Shown in pieces: positions 48,002 to 58,403 of a stretch of DNA of 64,000 nt (the stretch's first letter is position 1; every line of letters begins with the position of its first letter). Origin of the DNA: Calvatia gigantea (lineage: Eukaryota > Basidiomycota > Agaricomycetes > Agaricales > Lycoperdaceae); assembly GCA_025093985.1 (NCBI GenBank), contig JACAAK010000009.1, forward strand, positions 744,001 to 808,000, written 5' to 3'. The notes beneath the pieces are model-generated. The model did not search any database. It had not been told where the DNA came from and saw only the letters and a list, made by a program, of their open reading frames with translations. The translations under genes and the position numbers were made by a program.

Positions 48002-48889
48002 ATCTGAAACGGAACTTTGTACCCATTTCACCGGATTGCTCGAATCGACACGCTTACTATTGTTACCCACAGCAAAGCTCGCAAGTTCTTCTGATTCATT
48101 CCAGCTTTCCATGATTGAGGTATCAAACACAAACCCAAACGGGCGTTGCGTGACCCTTGTCCCAGCTTACACTGGATTGAATTTCGGGTACTATATTGCC
48201 GGGGCGCGGCAGTAACATATCAAAAGAACTTAGACTGTTGTTTCCTAGAGCACGCTTCCCTACTAATTGATCTTGTTGAGGCACTGATAATTGGGTCCAA
48301 ATATGTGCTATGCGCTCTCTGTTCCAACTTCCTGTGACCCCAATGCATACTCTGCAACTTCTCTTTTTTTCAAAACCGTCCTGGGGTTTACATTTGATAT
48401 CCGCGCCCAGCAGTAAAAGAAGAGGTGTCCTCCATAGGTCCCGGGAGCCGCTGTCCTTCGTATGGTCCCACGTTTCGTTGGTGCCTACCGCATGCCTAAA
48501 GTACTTGACGACACGGTCAAATGCGCGGGCAATCTTGAATCAACTATCCCACAACATGGGAATATTTACACGCCCGGAGGTACCAGAGGCAGAAAGATGG
48601 GTCGGGTGGTTTCTGGTTAATACATGCGCATCTCCCCGGCCGCATTAGCGGAAACAAACGAATGAGAAAGCGGGGGTGGGGGGAGAATTCTTAACCGACC
48701 TAATATCACCCCTGTTCCCAAATGTAAAATGCCCCCAACTACGGATGTTAAGTAGTTTCTGTATGGATAGCAACACCTTGAGCCATTCTATATTGCGTGC
48801 GGCTAAAGTCAAAAATAAATTGCAACTATTTCAAGTTCTATCTGGAGTGTCTGAGCCGAGGATATTGAATTTTAAGAAATGCTTTCCCC
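48002..48889. other. intergenic region between convergent genes
   Basis: Nothing recognised. It separates the hypothetical gene at 47183 from the 3' end of the minus-strand F-box gene. Confidence 0.45.
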
Positions 48890-50514
48890 TCATAGTTCCC
48901 CGTCTTCGTCCCATGATCTCACAACCCGCGTGAGGGACGGCAGACTCTCTACAATGGCTCGAATTAGTGCGTTGTCAGGACCTCTGCGTAACTGCAGTAA
49001 TTCCAGCTCTTCCACTTTCCATTCAGGATATTCCTGCACACGAAAGGCGTCGTAGAGCAAAAGTTGGGTCTCTCCACTGACCTAGATCAAGCAAGTTCAT
49101 GAGCTACGACATCAGTAGCTGAAAAAAGGATGACTTGGCCTACCTCGCCGCTGTCCCGGTTTCCCAACTTCTCATAGCAAAGGCTCAGAATTTTCAATTT
49201 AGGGAGTGATGCGTAAAGAAGTTGGAGGACGTCTGGAGAAAAAAAGATGGCTGAAATTTGCAAGTGCTCCAGCTTCCCACCAGCATCGAGGAGTCTCCCC
49301 AGAAGCGACTGCAGCTCATCATAGGCGAGACAGGCACATCGCCCCAATAGGCTAAGCCTGCGGAGATGAGGGGCGAAGGTAGGGATAAAATGTATAAACT
49401 TCGGCAAGATGGCTCGGTGTTCCAACTCCAAAACCAAATCATGGAGGTTAGATAACGACGTGGAAAAAAGAGGGACAAAGAGGAGGCGGATTGCTGAATC
49501 CCGGTATTCTGAGTTGGTCGATGGCGATTGCTTGATAACCAAACGTTGAAGGGTATCGTTACTACTTTCGATAACAGACCACAGGTGTGTTCCGGGGGTA
49601 AGAGAGTTGAATCCATACCTGGCTTGAACCTCCAGAGAGTCCAAGAGAGGAAGGTGATTAAGTTTCCGGAAGACATGACTGAAGCTGAAGCCCGCGAACT
49701 CTGACAAGGCGAGAGACCGCAAGGTTCTCTTCGTAGTCATAATGAGTTCCGTCAGGGCATGGCAAGCCTGAAAGACTTCGGAGCGTGCGAGGGCTGGACA
49801 CGCCATGTTGACAGTCAGAGAGGATAAGTTGGGCAACCGCCCTAGGAAAGCATCGCGGATCGGAATGAAGCAGGAGCAAGTCATGTCGATTGTTATACTA
49901 TGTATCCGCGATCCAGATTGTTCGAAGCAGTTCTCCAGAAACACCGAAAATGACTTCGGGATGTACTGGTCGCATAACACGATAGTTAGCTCATGAAGCC
50001 GTGAGCAACCGACGAGAGCTTCCAGGGCTGTTTCCAAAAAAGTTCGCATCCCAACTTCTTGAACTTTCAATTGACTCCAAGCTTCTCCCTCTTCGCTGTC
50101 CAAGAGGGGCAAGAAGTCGGGCTGAATACACAGTTTGCGTGCTCTGTGCGCAATACTTGGGTACCTGGTCGCTTTCATAAGCCTCCGTCCGGAGTCACCA
50201 CAACGGACTGACCGAAGCTGTTCAAATGTCTTCAATCCAGCCCTGTCATAGGTGGTCACCCGGACCTCTTCGTATATCTCATCCATTCCCCGCTCAAACA
50301 AATAGCGGTTAATCCCAATAAGTTTCCGTACAAAGCCCGGAGGTAAGTGAGATAGAATTTCGATCCACAGTTCGATCGGCAAGTCAGGGACATTCAATGT
50401 GGAGACAATTTTGTTTTCAAGGACTTCATCGATTATTTTATCCGATATTGGGAGCGCGTCTTTGGCGGCTATATGGTCTATAATCGTGGTATCTTGTAGG
50501 TCCGAAACGGTCAT
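48890..50514 (-). CDS. F-box protein with LRR-like C-terminal region
   Basis: Likely substrate adaptor of an SCF ubiquitin ligase. Exon 1 (50514-49144) begins with ATG. The F-box lies at residues about 43-65 (LPIELWIEILSHLPPGFVRKL). About 400 residues follow with regularly spaced leucines (LPNLSSLTVNMACPAL, LRSLALSEFAGF, LPKLKILSLC), as in the agaricomycete F-box/LRR-like expansion. An intron at 49082-49143 is best inferred from family structure: without it the frame ends at VVAHELA, whereas exon 2 (49081-48890) adds WKVEELELLQLRRGPDNALI and SLPSLTRVV. Both endings are possible as splice variants. No membrane segment. Confidence 0.8.
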
Positions 50515-50742
50515 GCTGAGACCTGGGGAAGGAAGAATAGAAGAGGGAAGAATAAGTAAGGGTGGAATAAATATGTTGTCAGGGTCATAGTCCGATCACT
50601 TCGCGGAGTCCTGGGAACGCAACACACGGAAACAAGTATCAGCGATATTTCCGACCAGCGGCTAAGTGACCTAAGTCGTTCAGTCTGCTCAATCATTGTT
50701 ACTTGTTCTCCTTCTGCAATTCAGTGCCTCAAGGGAATTCGA

Positions 50743-51506
50743 ATGCCACAAAAAGAGCTTTCGCGGCACCAACTCTCATCCAAACTCTCTTATCAGGCCC
50801 ACGTTCCCGCCTTCCTCCAAAAATTCCAAAATCGCGTGGCCGGCCTACCCGACTCATCATCAGATGACGATGAACCACGGTACGAAGATGACGAGTTTGA
50901 ATATGTCGGCGGTGGCAGAGCACCTATCCCGAAACGTCCGCCCATACCAAAACGGCCTACTTCTCAACCCGGGAGTGGCGATGAACAAGGAGATGAAAGG
51001 GGAGATGAGGAAGGAGATGAGAAACCGCAGATCGTAGTTTTGAAGGAAGGGAAGCATTTAAGCGAGCGGGAGGTAGAGAATATCAAGCGAAAAGGCTAGT
51101 TTTTGATTGGACTTAACAACGCATTGGCCGCTAAGATTGATTGCCTCGAACAGAGAGGGGCTTGCCACCTCTTCCCGAGGGTCATGGTAACACCGGTAAC
51201 CGGGAGGAGGACACCAATGCGTCTACCGAACCTAAAGACAAAGCTAAATTCCCGTCGTCCAATTCCAAAGGACTCTCATTCTCTTCTGGGAAACCCATGA
51301 CAAAAATTCCCAACAAACGTAAAGCCATTTCACAACCTGCCGCCGACTCTGAGAACGATCTAGCGACCCAAATGGGTATCAAAAAACTTGGATCAGTTAG
51401 CAAAGTCGCTGTCAAAACAGGAGGGAAAGGTGAAGGGAAGGAAAAGCCTAGGAAGAAACCCAAGAAAGAAAGCAAGAAACTGCTCTCATTCGGGGACGAC
51501 ACGTAA
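50743..51506 (+). CDS. DUF4604 domain protein
   Basis: Fungal relative of human KIAA1143, of unknown function. Exon 1 (50743-51094) has the N-terminal signature (LSRHQLSSKLSYQ, PAFLQKFQNRV), acidic stretches, then PQIVVLKEGKHLSEREVENIKRK. Exon 2 (51154-51506) gives GLPPLPEGH and a Lys-rich tail ending KKLLSFGDD, the family's C-terminal mark. The exons total 705 bp, 234 aa plus stop. No GT donor gives an open frame between them; the only clean join uses a GC donor (AAAAG|GCTAGT) with a CAG acceptor. The upstream region is shared with the divergent F-box gene (228 bp between ATGs). Confidence 0.82.
51095..51153 (+). other. GC-AG intron of the DUF4604 gene
   Basis: 59 bp from GCTAGT to CAG. It joins K-R-K with E-R-G-L-P-P-L-P in frame. 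GT-AG alternatives create a stop at the junction. Confidence 0.7.
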
Positions 51507-51509
51507 GAA

Positions 51510-53220
51510 TTAGGATGCTGTGGAAGTGCTCTTAAACAATTCGCCCACATCCGCCTGTGGGTAGCACCATACTTTACACTCAGTGTTTGGCGCCGACGTT
51601 TTGTTCTTGCGCCGTCCCAAGTTATGTGTCACTTCTTTCCATATTTCAAAGTATGATGCGGAACAAGCGGAAAATAGGCGAGAGCTACTTGACGTGTTGA
51701 AGCAAGATGGAAACAGAAACGGGGAGAGATGCCTGGAGTATGCCTGAAGATGTACCCATCGGTCTGTATCTACCATACACTGTTTCGTGATTGAATCAGA
51801 GATTACCACATGTTGTCTACGAGCACCTGCTTACAGATGCAGTGTTCAGTAGCTACACCAACAAGTTATGCCCAATAAACCTCTAGTGCCGAAAGCTCCT
51901 AATCAACTACTTCAAGACAGATACCTCTGTTGCAGTCAAACAACTCAAAGGATCCAAACCTCGAGATGTTCGGCACATATCAACAACGAGCATTTTCTTA
52001 AAATATTCGTCAATCTCGTCATCAGACCAGTTTGCGATGGCAGTGAGGAACTCTTGGTTTTGACATCCGAACTTCATGAGTGACTCAGTGAGATATTCCA
52101 TGCTTGGTTTGCAACTGCTAAGGAATATGGAGATTTCATTCCTACAAGTCTGCCGGAGGTGCAGTGACCTGGATGAGGGAGCACTCGGGGAGCTGCGGTG
52201 AGACCAATGACATAGGGTGTTGGGGGGAAACCCGGCCCTATTTCAGGGACAAATATTAGACAGCTATATAAAAAGGAGAAAGATCACCTACTCGTATTCT
52301 TAATTTCCGCTTGTTGATATTGAATGTTTTTCTTGACGACTTTGAAACAAGTACAAACGACGTGGTCCCCCCGAAGAGAGCCGCTGACTGGCGTAAGTCT
52401 TAACAGCTCTGAAACAGTGTTGTCCATTCAAAGAGGTGTCCTTGAAGAGGCGAGAGAATTTCTGGATGACCGTTCAGATGGGAGGTTCAGGCGCATGCCA
52501 TAGGTAACCATATTGATGAACGAAAACTCACTCTGATCAGGAGTTCGGCAATCCTCTCGGGTTGTTCACCGAAAGAGCGCTCTGCCTCGAAAAGCTCTTC
52601 AACAAGACTTGTAATGATTTTCTTTGTGAGTGTATGATGAGCTTGATATAACACGATTTGTACGAGGCTCTCACCTTAAGCTTCTTGAGGGTTCTTGGAT
52701 GATTTTCAAGGTTAAATGCATGGCAAAGTACCTGAGCGCGTGTTGCACCTGAGACAGTATGAGGTACCACGACAATAAAGATTGAGAAACTGTGCTTTTG
52801 ACATACGCGAGGACCCATAGTTCTTGGGGGCCATTGGTAATACGGGATTGGAACACTTTGTGAAAGGACATAGCGATGAGGATTTGGGGGATTAAATATG
52901 CAGGCAGAGCCTGCGGATCGCCTTTGGGCAAATCCTTGCCTTGGGTGCGGATTCGCGGTCCTTGGTGAGGCCCCGGTAAAGCAACCCAGGTCATTGTCGT
53001 TTTACCTAGGAATGGATGATCTCTTTCTGGACGCAGATGGCCTCCTTGCATTGGACACCGCCCTCACAGCACGCTTTCTTCGAAGTGTAGTACAAAAAGG
53101 AAATGTCAAACTCGTGGGTGTGGACTGCGCAACCTCGAGGCACGGATTTCCAGGATACCTCGAGAATCTGTAGAAATGAAGGGGTAATGTCTGCTGCGGG
53201 AATAGAGAAAAGACTCAAAA
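51510..53220 (-). CDS. poorly resolved multi-exon hypothetical gene
   Basis: Several minus-strand exons can be chained with GT-AG introns: a basic exon ending RRPSASRKRSSIPR (about 53095-52997); one with SVPIPYYQWPPRTMGPRV and SIFIVVVPHTVSG (about 52950-52740); one with VLCHAFNLENHPRTLKKLK (to about 52680); and one with ITSLVEELFEAERSFGEQPERIAELLI (about 52625-52540). Frames at 52101-51907 (EYLTESLMKFGCQNQEFL) and 51809-51510 may be downstream exons. Leu/Glu-rich helices suggest a helical-repeat protein, but I cannot name it. It converges on the DUF4604 gene; if the last frame is real, the stops are only 3 bp apart. Confidence 0.35.
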
Positions 53221-53687
53221 ACTAAAACACGATCCCAAGCTTCGGCAGCTAATTCTACAGACACTCTCCTGGGCGATAATGATCGTGTCGATTACGGAAC
53301 GACTGGCTCTATTTCTCGTTTTCCGGCCTCTTCTAAATCCTCAGGATATTCTTGCTGGACTCAAAAATTCTGGCACTGACCTCCGACTTTGAATTCTGTC
53401 TTCGAGTCTCGAAATCTAAACACCTCAACTTATGGTCATCAACTCTCTCCTCCTCGCCCTCACTGACGCATGTTACAATATTCTCACGGCATTCCACCCC
53501 AGTTGGACTCGGCAAATTGGGTTTTAATTCTTACCAGACTAGCTAAGATGGGACGGGGGGACGGGGGTTTCCTCGATGCTTTCTTAGGTCAACCTGCTCG
53601 GAAATGTGATCAAGAACTCTCATGACAGGTACAATGTTGCGTTTAGATAGCTACGCTAGGCAAGGTATAGATACATTCTATTCTGAA
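53221..53687. other. intergenic region
   Basis: No gene recognised. Includes the 3' flank of MFS gene D. Confidence 0.4.
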
Positions 53688-55591
53688 TCATATGGCACTG
53701 GGTAGCATTGACGCTACAAGCAAAGCAATAACAACGATCGACATAAGAACGAAGTAAACGAAAAAGCCCCCAAGTATTCTGTGCTCAATCGAGAACGAGA
53801 ATAACGAGTTGGCTGCGGCAGGTCCAATGGTTCTCATTACGCTGACAGCCATCTGCGAGAAGCCCAAACGCAGTAAGCTATCAGATCTTACGCTTCGAAC
53901 CCTGGGCATCACGCACCTGGCATATCCCATTCGTAGCACCAAGAGATGCCCTATTCGGAGCAGAAGCTGTTATGAAAATAAAAATTGCACCTACCAGGTA
54001 AAGTATAAATGGCATCAATATTAACAACGCAAACCAAAAAGCACACACCATATGAAAAGCCCGGAAAAATCGATAGAACTACCTGGCAGCCCACAAGCGA
54101 ACCAAAGAACGGGAGTAAACCCTTGTGTACGCGCAAGATGGTTGATCAGAGGGAAGGAGACGAATAACGGCAAAGTGCTAGCAATACCACCAATGAAAAC
54201 CTTTTTTGAGCCCCAGTGATCGTGAATCTTCGCGAAGAAGACCTGGAAAAATCCGCTGATGACGCCGGACACAGATAAGATGTTGCCAATTACGGACGGA
54301 GGAAGTCCAAGTCCACCAAGTTCTACAGGAGTTGAGAAGAAAACAGGTTGGAGTGCATGGAATGCAATGCCCACGAGAGCTAAGAAAGCATAATTTGCGC
54401 CAACGAGGATTATTAGCCGTGACGTCAGAAGAAGTCGTAGAGGAGGAGGCTTCTCTGCACTCTCTCCATCGTCGTCCGAGTTCGGTTCTGGACTGGTCAA
54501 CGCTTTTTGATCCCGCTTTTGTTGTATCTTAGAATTGAGGAGGCTCCTGAACGGGACTGGATGTTTGACTGTATCTTTCAAGAAGACGAAAGTTAGAAGC
54601 CAAGCACAGGCAGTGTATGTCGCAGGAATGGCACATGGGAGGAAATAGGGGTATTTCTTGAGGAATTCATTGTTCCCGAACAGAGAAGGCAAGCGCTCTG
54701 CAGGCCGTGCGAGCGACCCTCCAATCATGGGGCCGATCTACACCAAAGATCCAATGAGCGCCACCACTAGCATAACACTAAGCAGCACTTACAACGTTAC
54801 CCATACACCACGCAATCGGCATTTTTGCGTAAGCCTAGCAGTTCTGGAAGTCAGGTCACTGGGCGTAAAAACAGTGAGACTTACTTGGGCAATGTTCGTT
54901 GAGTCAGTTAGTTCTGCCATCGTACTACGTATCTCTCATGTGAGTACTATACAGATACTAACCCTATAGAGTCATGATGGAGTCATACCTTTTGATGACT
55001 CCAATGTTCCCGTCTATAAAATTGGGTAAGTGCATGGCGCGCCCAATGTATTTGCGGGGCTAGCTTACCTAGTGCACCGTTCAGCGCCCGACTGAGAACC
55101 AAGCCTACGAACGTTCTTGAAAGGCCAAGGCAATACATCGACGATGAGAGGCCAAACAAACCAATCAGTATGACGGGCTTGCGGCCAACATGGTCCGATA
55201 GTCGACTCCAATGTAGGACAGTAAAGGTTTGGGCTAAGAAATAAAGGGATTGCTGATAAAAGCACAAGTCAATCTTGAAGTTTTGAACATCGGTGTGGAC
55301 TGACCATGATCCCGACATAATATCCGACTTTGCTCTCGTTGCCATTCGCAATACCTAGATCTCGGATGAGCTACAGCATATCAATTCGTATAAAACATTC
55401 ATGTAAATTTGGGGCTTTGAAGCGCTCACTTGTGGGGCGAAAGGGGAAATCACCTGCGACGTCAATGATTCTCCCAGTTGGAGAAAGAAAACAATCGTGA
55501 ACTGGGACCATGGGAGTGGAGTCCTCTTCTTCAGCTGTACTTGCAACAAAGGGGTCTCCTCGCCAGCCTCGCGAGTAATCGTTACGGTCAT
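53688..55591 (-). CDS. MFS transporter, ZIFL-like, copy D (single-base frame break)
   Basis: Same family as the 26-33 kb array. ATG at 55589-55591, leader EAGEETPLLQ, TM1 FTIVFFLQLGESL. Exon 2 has GNESKVGYYVG. Motif A is WSRLSDHVGRKPVIL. Very short exons follow (GNIGVIK, MAELTDSTNIAQ, AYAKMPIAWCMGN), each with good splice sites. The long exon 54728 to about 54070 has GPMIGGSLARP, an acidic central loop and the second TM bundle. Within it one extra base in the CCC run at 54090-54092 shifts frame before the FSYG junction. The final exons give ITASAPNRASLGATNG and VSVMRTIGPAAANSLFSFSI, ending SMLPSAI at 53688. Part of this gene is duplicated at 63606-64000. Confidence 0.75.
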
Positions 55592-56782
55592 CTTGAGTTG
55601 GTGTCACTCAGTAAGAGTCCAGGTCTGCTAGGGGAGATTTTCGGAAGTACAAGAGGAGATGCTTGAAGACGGTGAAACGACCAAGCGCACAATCCGCCGC
55701 CCACAGGAAACCCAAGCTTTAGAGCGAAGAGGCAAAAAGGGAAGATCACAAAAGCGCAACGTTCAACGACGAGGGGAGGGGGAACGAGGTTCACGTCGTG
55801 TGCTTGACTTGAATTTAAATCTTTATTTATTTACGAGAGCATGGCTTACTTCAAAGGCCTGTTGGGAATAGCTGGCATGCAAGGCAGGAAAAGTGTTCCA
55901 TTTCGACCACTGATTATCATGCTACCAAAATCGCCTATATTGGTTGGCAGAGACAGATATGGTTGCTCGAGGTTAAGCAGGGGAGAGAAAGTCGAGTGAT
56001 GATGATGACGGAAGGAAGACGGATCAGAAGTTCTTTGCAGAACGCCCAGCATTTTTGCCTTGCTCGGCCATCGCCGGCGGCCGTATGTTACAGTTTTTGT
56101 GGCTCCCAAGCCATTCTGGAATCCCATGTTCTCAAGTTCTCTACCCCCAGGATTCTGGGGTCGATTGCAAACGCTTGGGACATTTGTCTTATCTGCTACC
56201 GCACATCTTTACTTGTGGGAATCGTGTCATTTGTCAAAGTCATCGTAAACTCAAGCTACCAGTCTGGCCGCCTAACCGAAGGCGACATAGATCTTGGACG
56301 GTTTCGGTCGTAAAGTAATCGTTCGTCACTTCAAATGGGAAGTCCATAGGTTCAATTCATTGCCATAGCTGAATTTACGCCAAAGGCCGCACTAGGATCC
56401 ATGAACGACGTTGCCGACAAGGACCACAGAGAACAGAGTGGCGTAAACCAGATTTCCTCCCGAAGGGCGTTTCTCCAAGGGTACGGAGGAAGGCGAGGAC
56501 ACGAAGGCTGGATCAATAACACCCACTAGACAACCTGTCACCCATTAGGTTCGGCTTGTTCCTGAGTGCAACCGTAGGCCTGCTTCTCGCTAAGCGAGCT
56601 ACTGTTCTCGGGGTATTCCTCTATCCCCAGGTTCTTTCGAAAAAAAGCGCTTTGTTGGTATTAAAGGTTCGCGAATTTTTCGGCCACCCTTATGACTCAA
56701 CAACGACACAATTGACGGAGAGGTTTTGTAATGGACTGATTCAAACTGTATGTAACACAGGACTAGATCAACCCACTCTACA
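55592..56782. other. intergenic region
   Basis: Open frames at 55963-56318 occur on the plus strand in two phases and opposite them on the minus strand. None could be assigned. The left part is the promoter of MFS gene D. Confidence 0.4.
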
Positions 56783-57615
56783 CTATTTACCAAAAGGAAA
56801 GACCTGTGAGCAAGTAGGAGTATTGATGAACTTGTACAAGAAATCCAACTTCCGATTCAACGAGACCTTCAAAACTCCTTTCGGTGAAGGGTACAGTCCT
56901 TTGACTGTCTTGTTGACAAAGTCGGAATACAACCTACAAAAGTCCGAAAAGTCGGTGGAATCTGGATCTGGTGTATAACCGTTGACTGTACCTTGATTTG
57001 CACCAGGGCAGATTGGGTGCGCATTTGCAACTACATCAAGCCCTTCGGCACCTCGAGATCCATTGGCCCTGAAAAATCTGTCAGGGAATCTCATATCACG
57101 GAAGAACCTGAGGGCTGTATTCAGATCAAGCTGGCCATCCATTTGATGACTGTCAATGAAAAACTGGATTGGGAAAACAGATTCACCATAGGCAGTCATG
57201 AAGTGGGGTGAAATGAAGGAGAACTGTGGGTTGATTGCAATTGAGTCCTGGATATGCTGGAAGTGCAGTTCTGCAGCAACAGTGAGGTTGTACTTTCCTT
57301 TACTGAACTGGTTGCTAAAATCAACAAACTGTACTTTGGTCAGAAGTAGGTTTGCTCATAATAGTGAGGAGAAATATACCTCATCCCACAAGGTCTGATT
57401 GAAACTGTGGTTACCTCCAAAGAATGCATCAGTGTGAGTTATACTCATATTGCCTACAGAATGGTGTCAAGTTCTGAAAGGCATCTATGATGGGTTTAGT
57501 GACTGGCCCTCAAAAACCCTATGGATGTTGAGGCCACTAATAGTTGCAGACTTTGGGGGATCTTCTTCAGTTAGCTTGCTCTTTCCTCCAATGTTCATGT
57601 GTTATGACTTCTTAT
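56783..57615 (-). pseudogene. unspecific peroxygenase (heme-thiolate), 5'-truncated and mutated
   Basis: The minus strand carries the C-terminal two thirds of a long-type UPO. About 57615-57545 gives NIGGKSKLTEEDPPKSATISGLN and FEG. About 57470-57390 gives MSITHTDAFFGGNHSFNQTL. An intron follows, then the last exon (57340-56783) with FVDFSNQF, AAELHFQHIQDSIA, TAYGESVFPIQFF, FPDRFFRANG, HPICPG and LYPSPKGVL. The N-terminal PCP heme-ligand motif is missing; retroelement sequence begins close by. The EGD...TR motif reads EGN...TH across a junction whose donor is GC. Three further sites where relatives have Arg are His (AELHFQHI, SPHF). I infer an inactive relic. Confidence 0.75.
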
Positions 57616-57710
57616 TCTAGCATTTTCCTCTTATATGTTGAGAGAACAAGTAGACATCCCAATATAAGTTCACACTACCTAAGCATGTAGGCGTCAGCGG
57701 TGGAGGGTAG

Positions 57711-58352
57711 TCATATACATTTGTGGCATGTCTTGATGAACCAGCACACGTCACAGTTGAGATCTAGCCACCAGAAGCATTCTAAAAGACGGATACGAGT
57801 GGTGAATATGCCCTTATGCCCGAGTTCATCATGTGCTTGCCATATAAGCTCATATCTTCTCCCTTCCTCTATCACCAGTTTGTACTTATTCCTATTATCC
57901 TTCTTCCATAGTTTTCCATCTCTAGCAAAGAATCCGGCCGCGATCCACACAAAGTGCTTGAAGGTGTCTTCAGAGATGCCTTGTGGTCGTTTGAGGTCCT
58001 CGAGGAACACGTGGACTTGTTGAAGTTCGAGATTGCGCGTTTTGGCCTTTTTGGAGCATGGGATTGTTGGGGTCAAAGGTAGGGGTGTGTCAGTGTTCGC
58101 GTTGGTGAGGATCTCGACAGGGAAGGTTGAGGGATTAGTGGTGGTTAGAGGAGGTTGTCCGAGTTGCTGTAGAGCGGCTTGTACTGGCCCAATTTCATTG
58201 AGGAATTCGATTGCGAACGTATTGCAAGTTTCTGGCCACCAGGTATCGTCCTTGGTAATATAGCTGTACTGCCATACTGCGTGCTGGTTTTGTGCTGAGA
58301 GGGTGAAGGCGTTGGCAGAGTCAATCCATTCTTCATAGTCATTGTTGACCAC
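57711..58352 (-). CDS. gypsy integrase N-terminus (fragment)
   Basis: 214-codon frame. The final part shows the integrase H2C2 zinc finger: His pair in HDELGHKG and Cys pair in TCHKC at the very end, with WWLDLNCDV between. The preceding part is a linker, including YEEWIDSANAF after the RNase H end. A stop follows CHKCI and the catalytic DDE core is missing. Confidence 0.7.
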   Translation of the reverse strand: MVNNDYEEWIDSANAFTLSAQNQHAVWQYSYITKDDTWWPETCNTFAIEFLNEIGPVQAALQQLGQPPLTTTNPSTFPVEILTNANTDTPLPLTPTIPCSKKAKTRNLELQQVHVFLEDLKRPQGISEDTFKHFVWIAAGFFARDGKLWKKDNRNKYKLVIEEGRRYELIWQAHDELGHKGIFTTRIRLLECFWWLDLNCDVCWFIKTCHKCI

Positions 58353-58403
58353 TGGGTCTTCTGGTGCTCGAGGGCATTGTGAGAGTCCGTCAGGGCCGTG
58401 TTC

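Noticed and set aside
52898..53173. 91-codon plus-strand frame (contains FLDADGLLALDTALTARFL)
   Set aside because: Overlaps the exon chain of the minus-strand gene and has no upstream or downstream exons of its own.
55963..56318. Overlapping plus-strand frames of up to 116 codons
   Set aside because: Two phases and the opposite strand are all open over the same bases; no domain decides between them.
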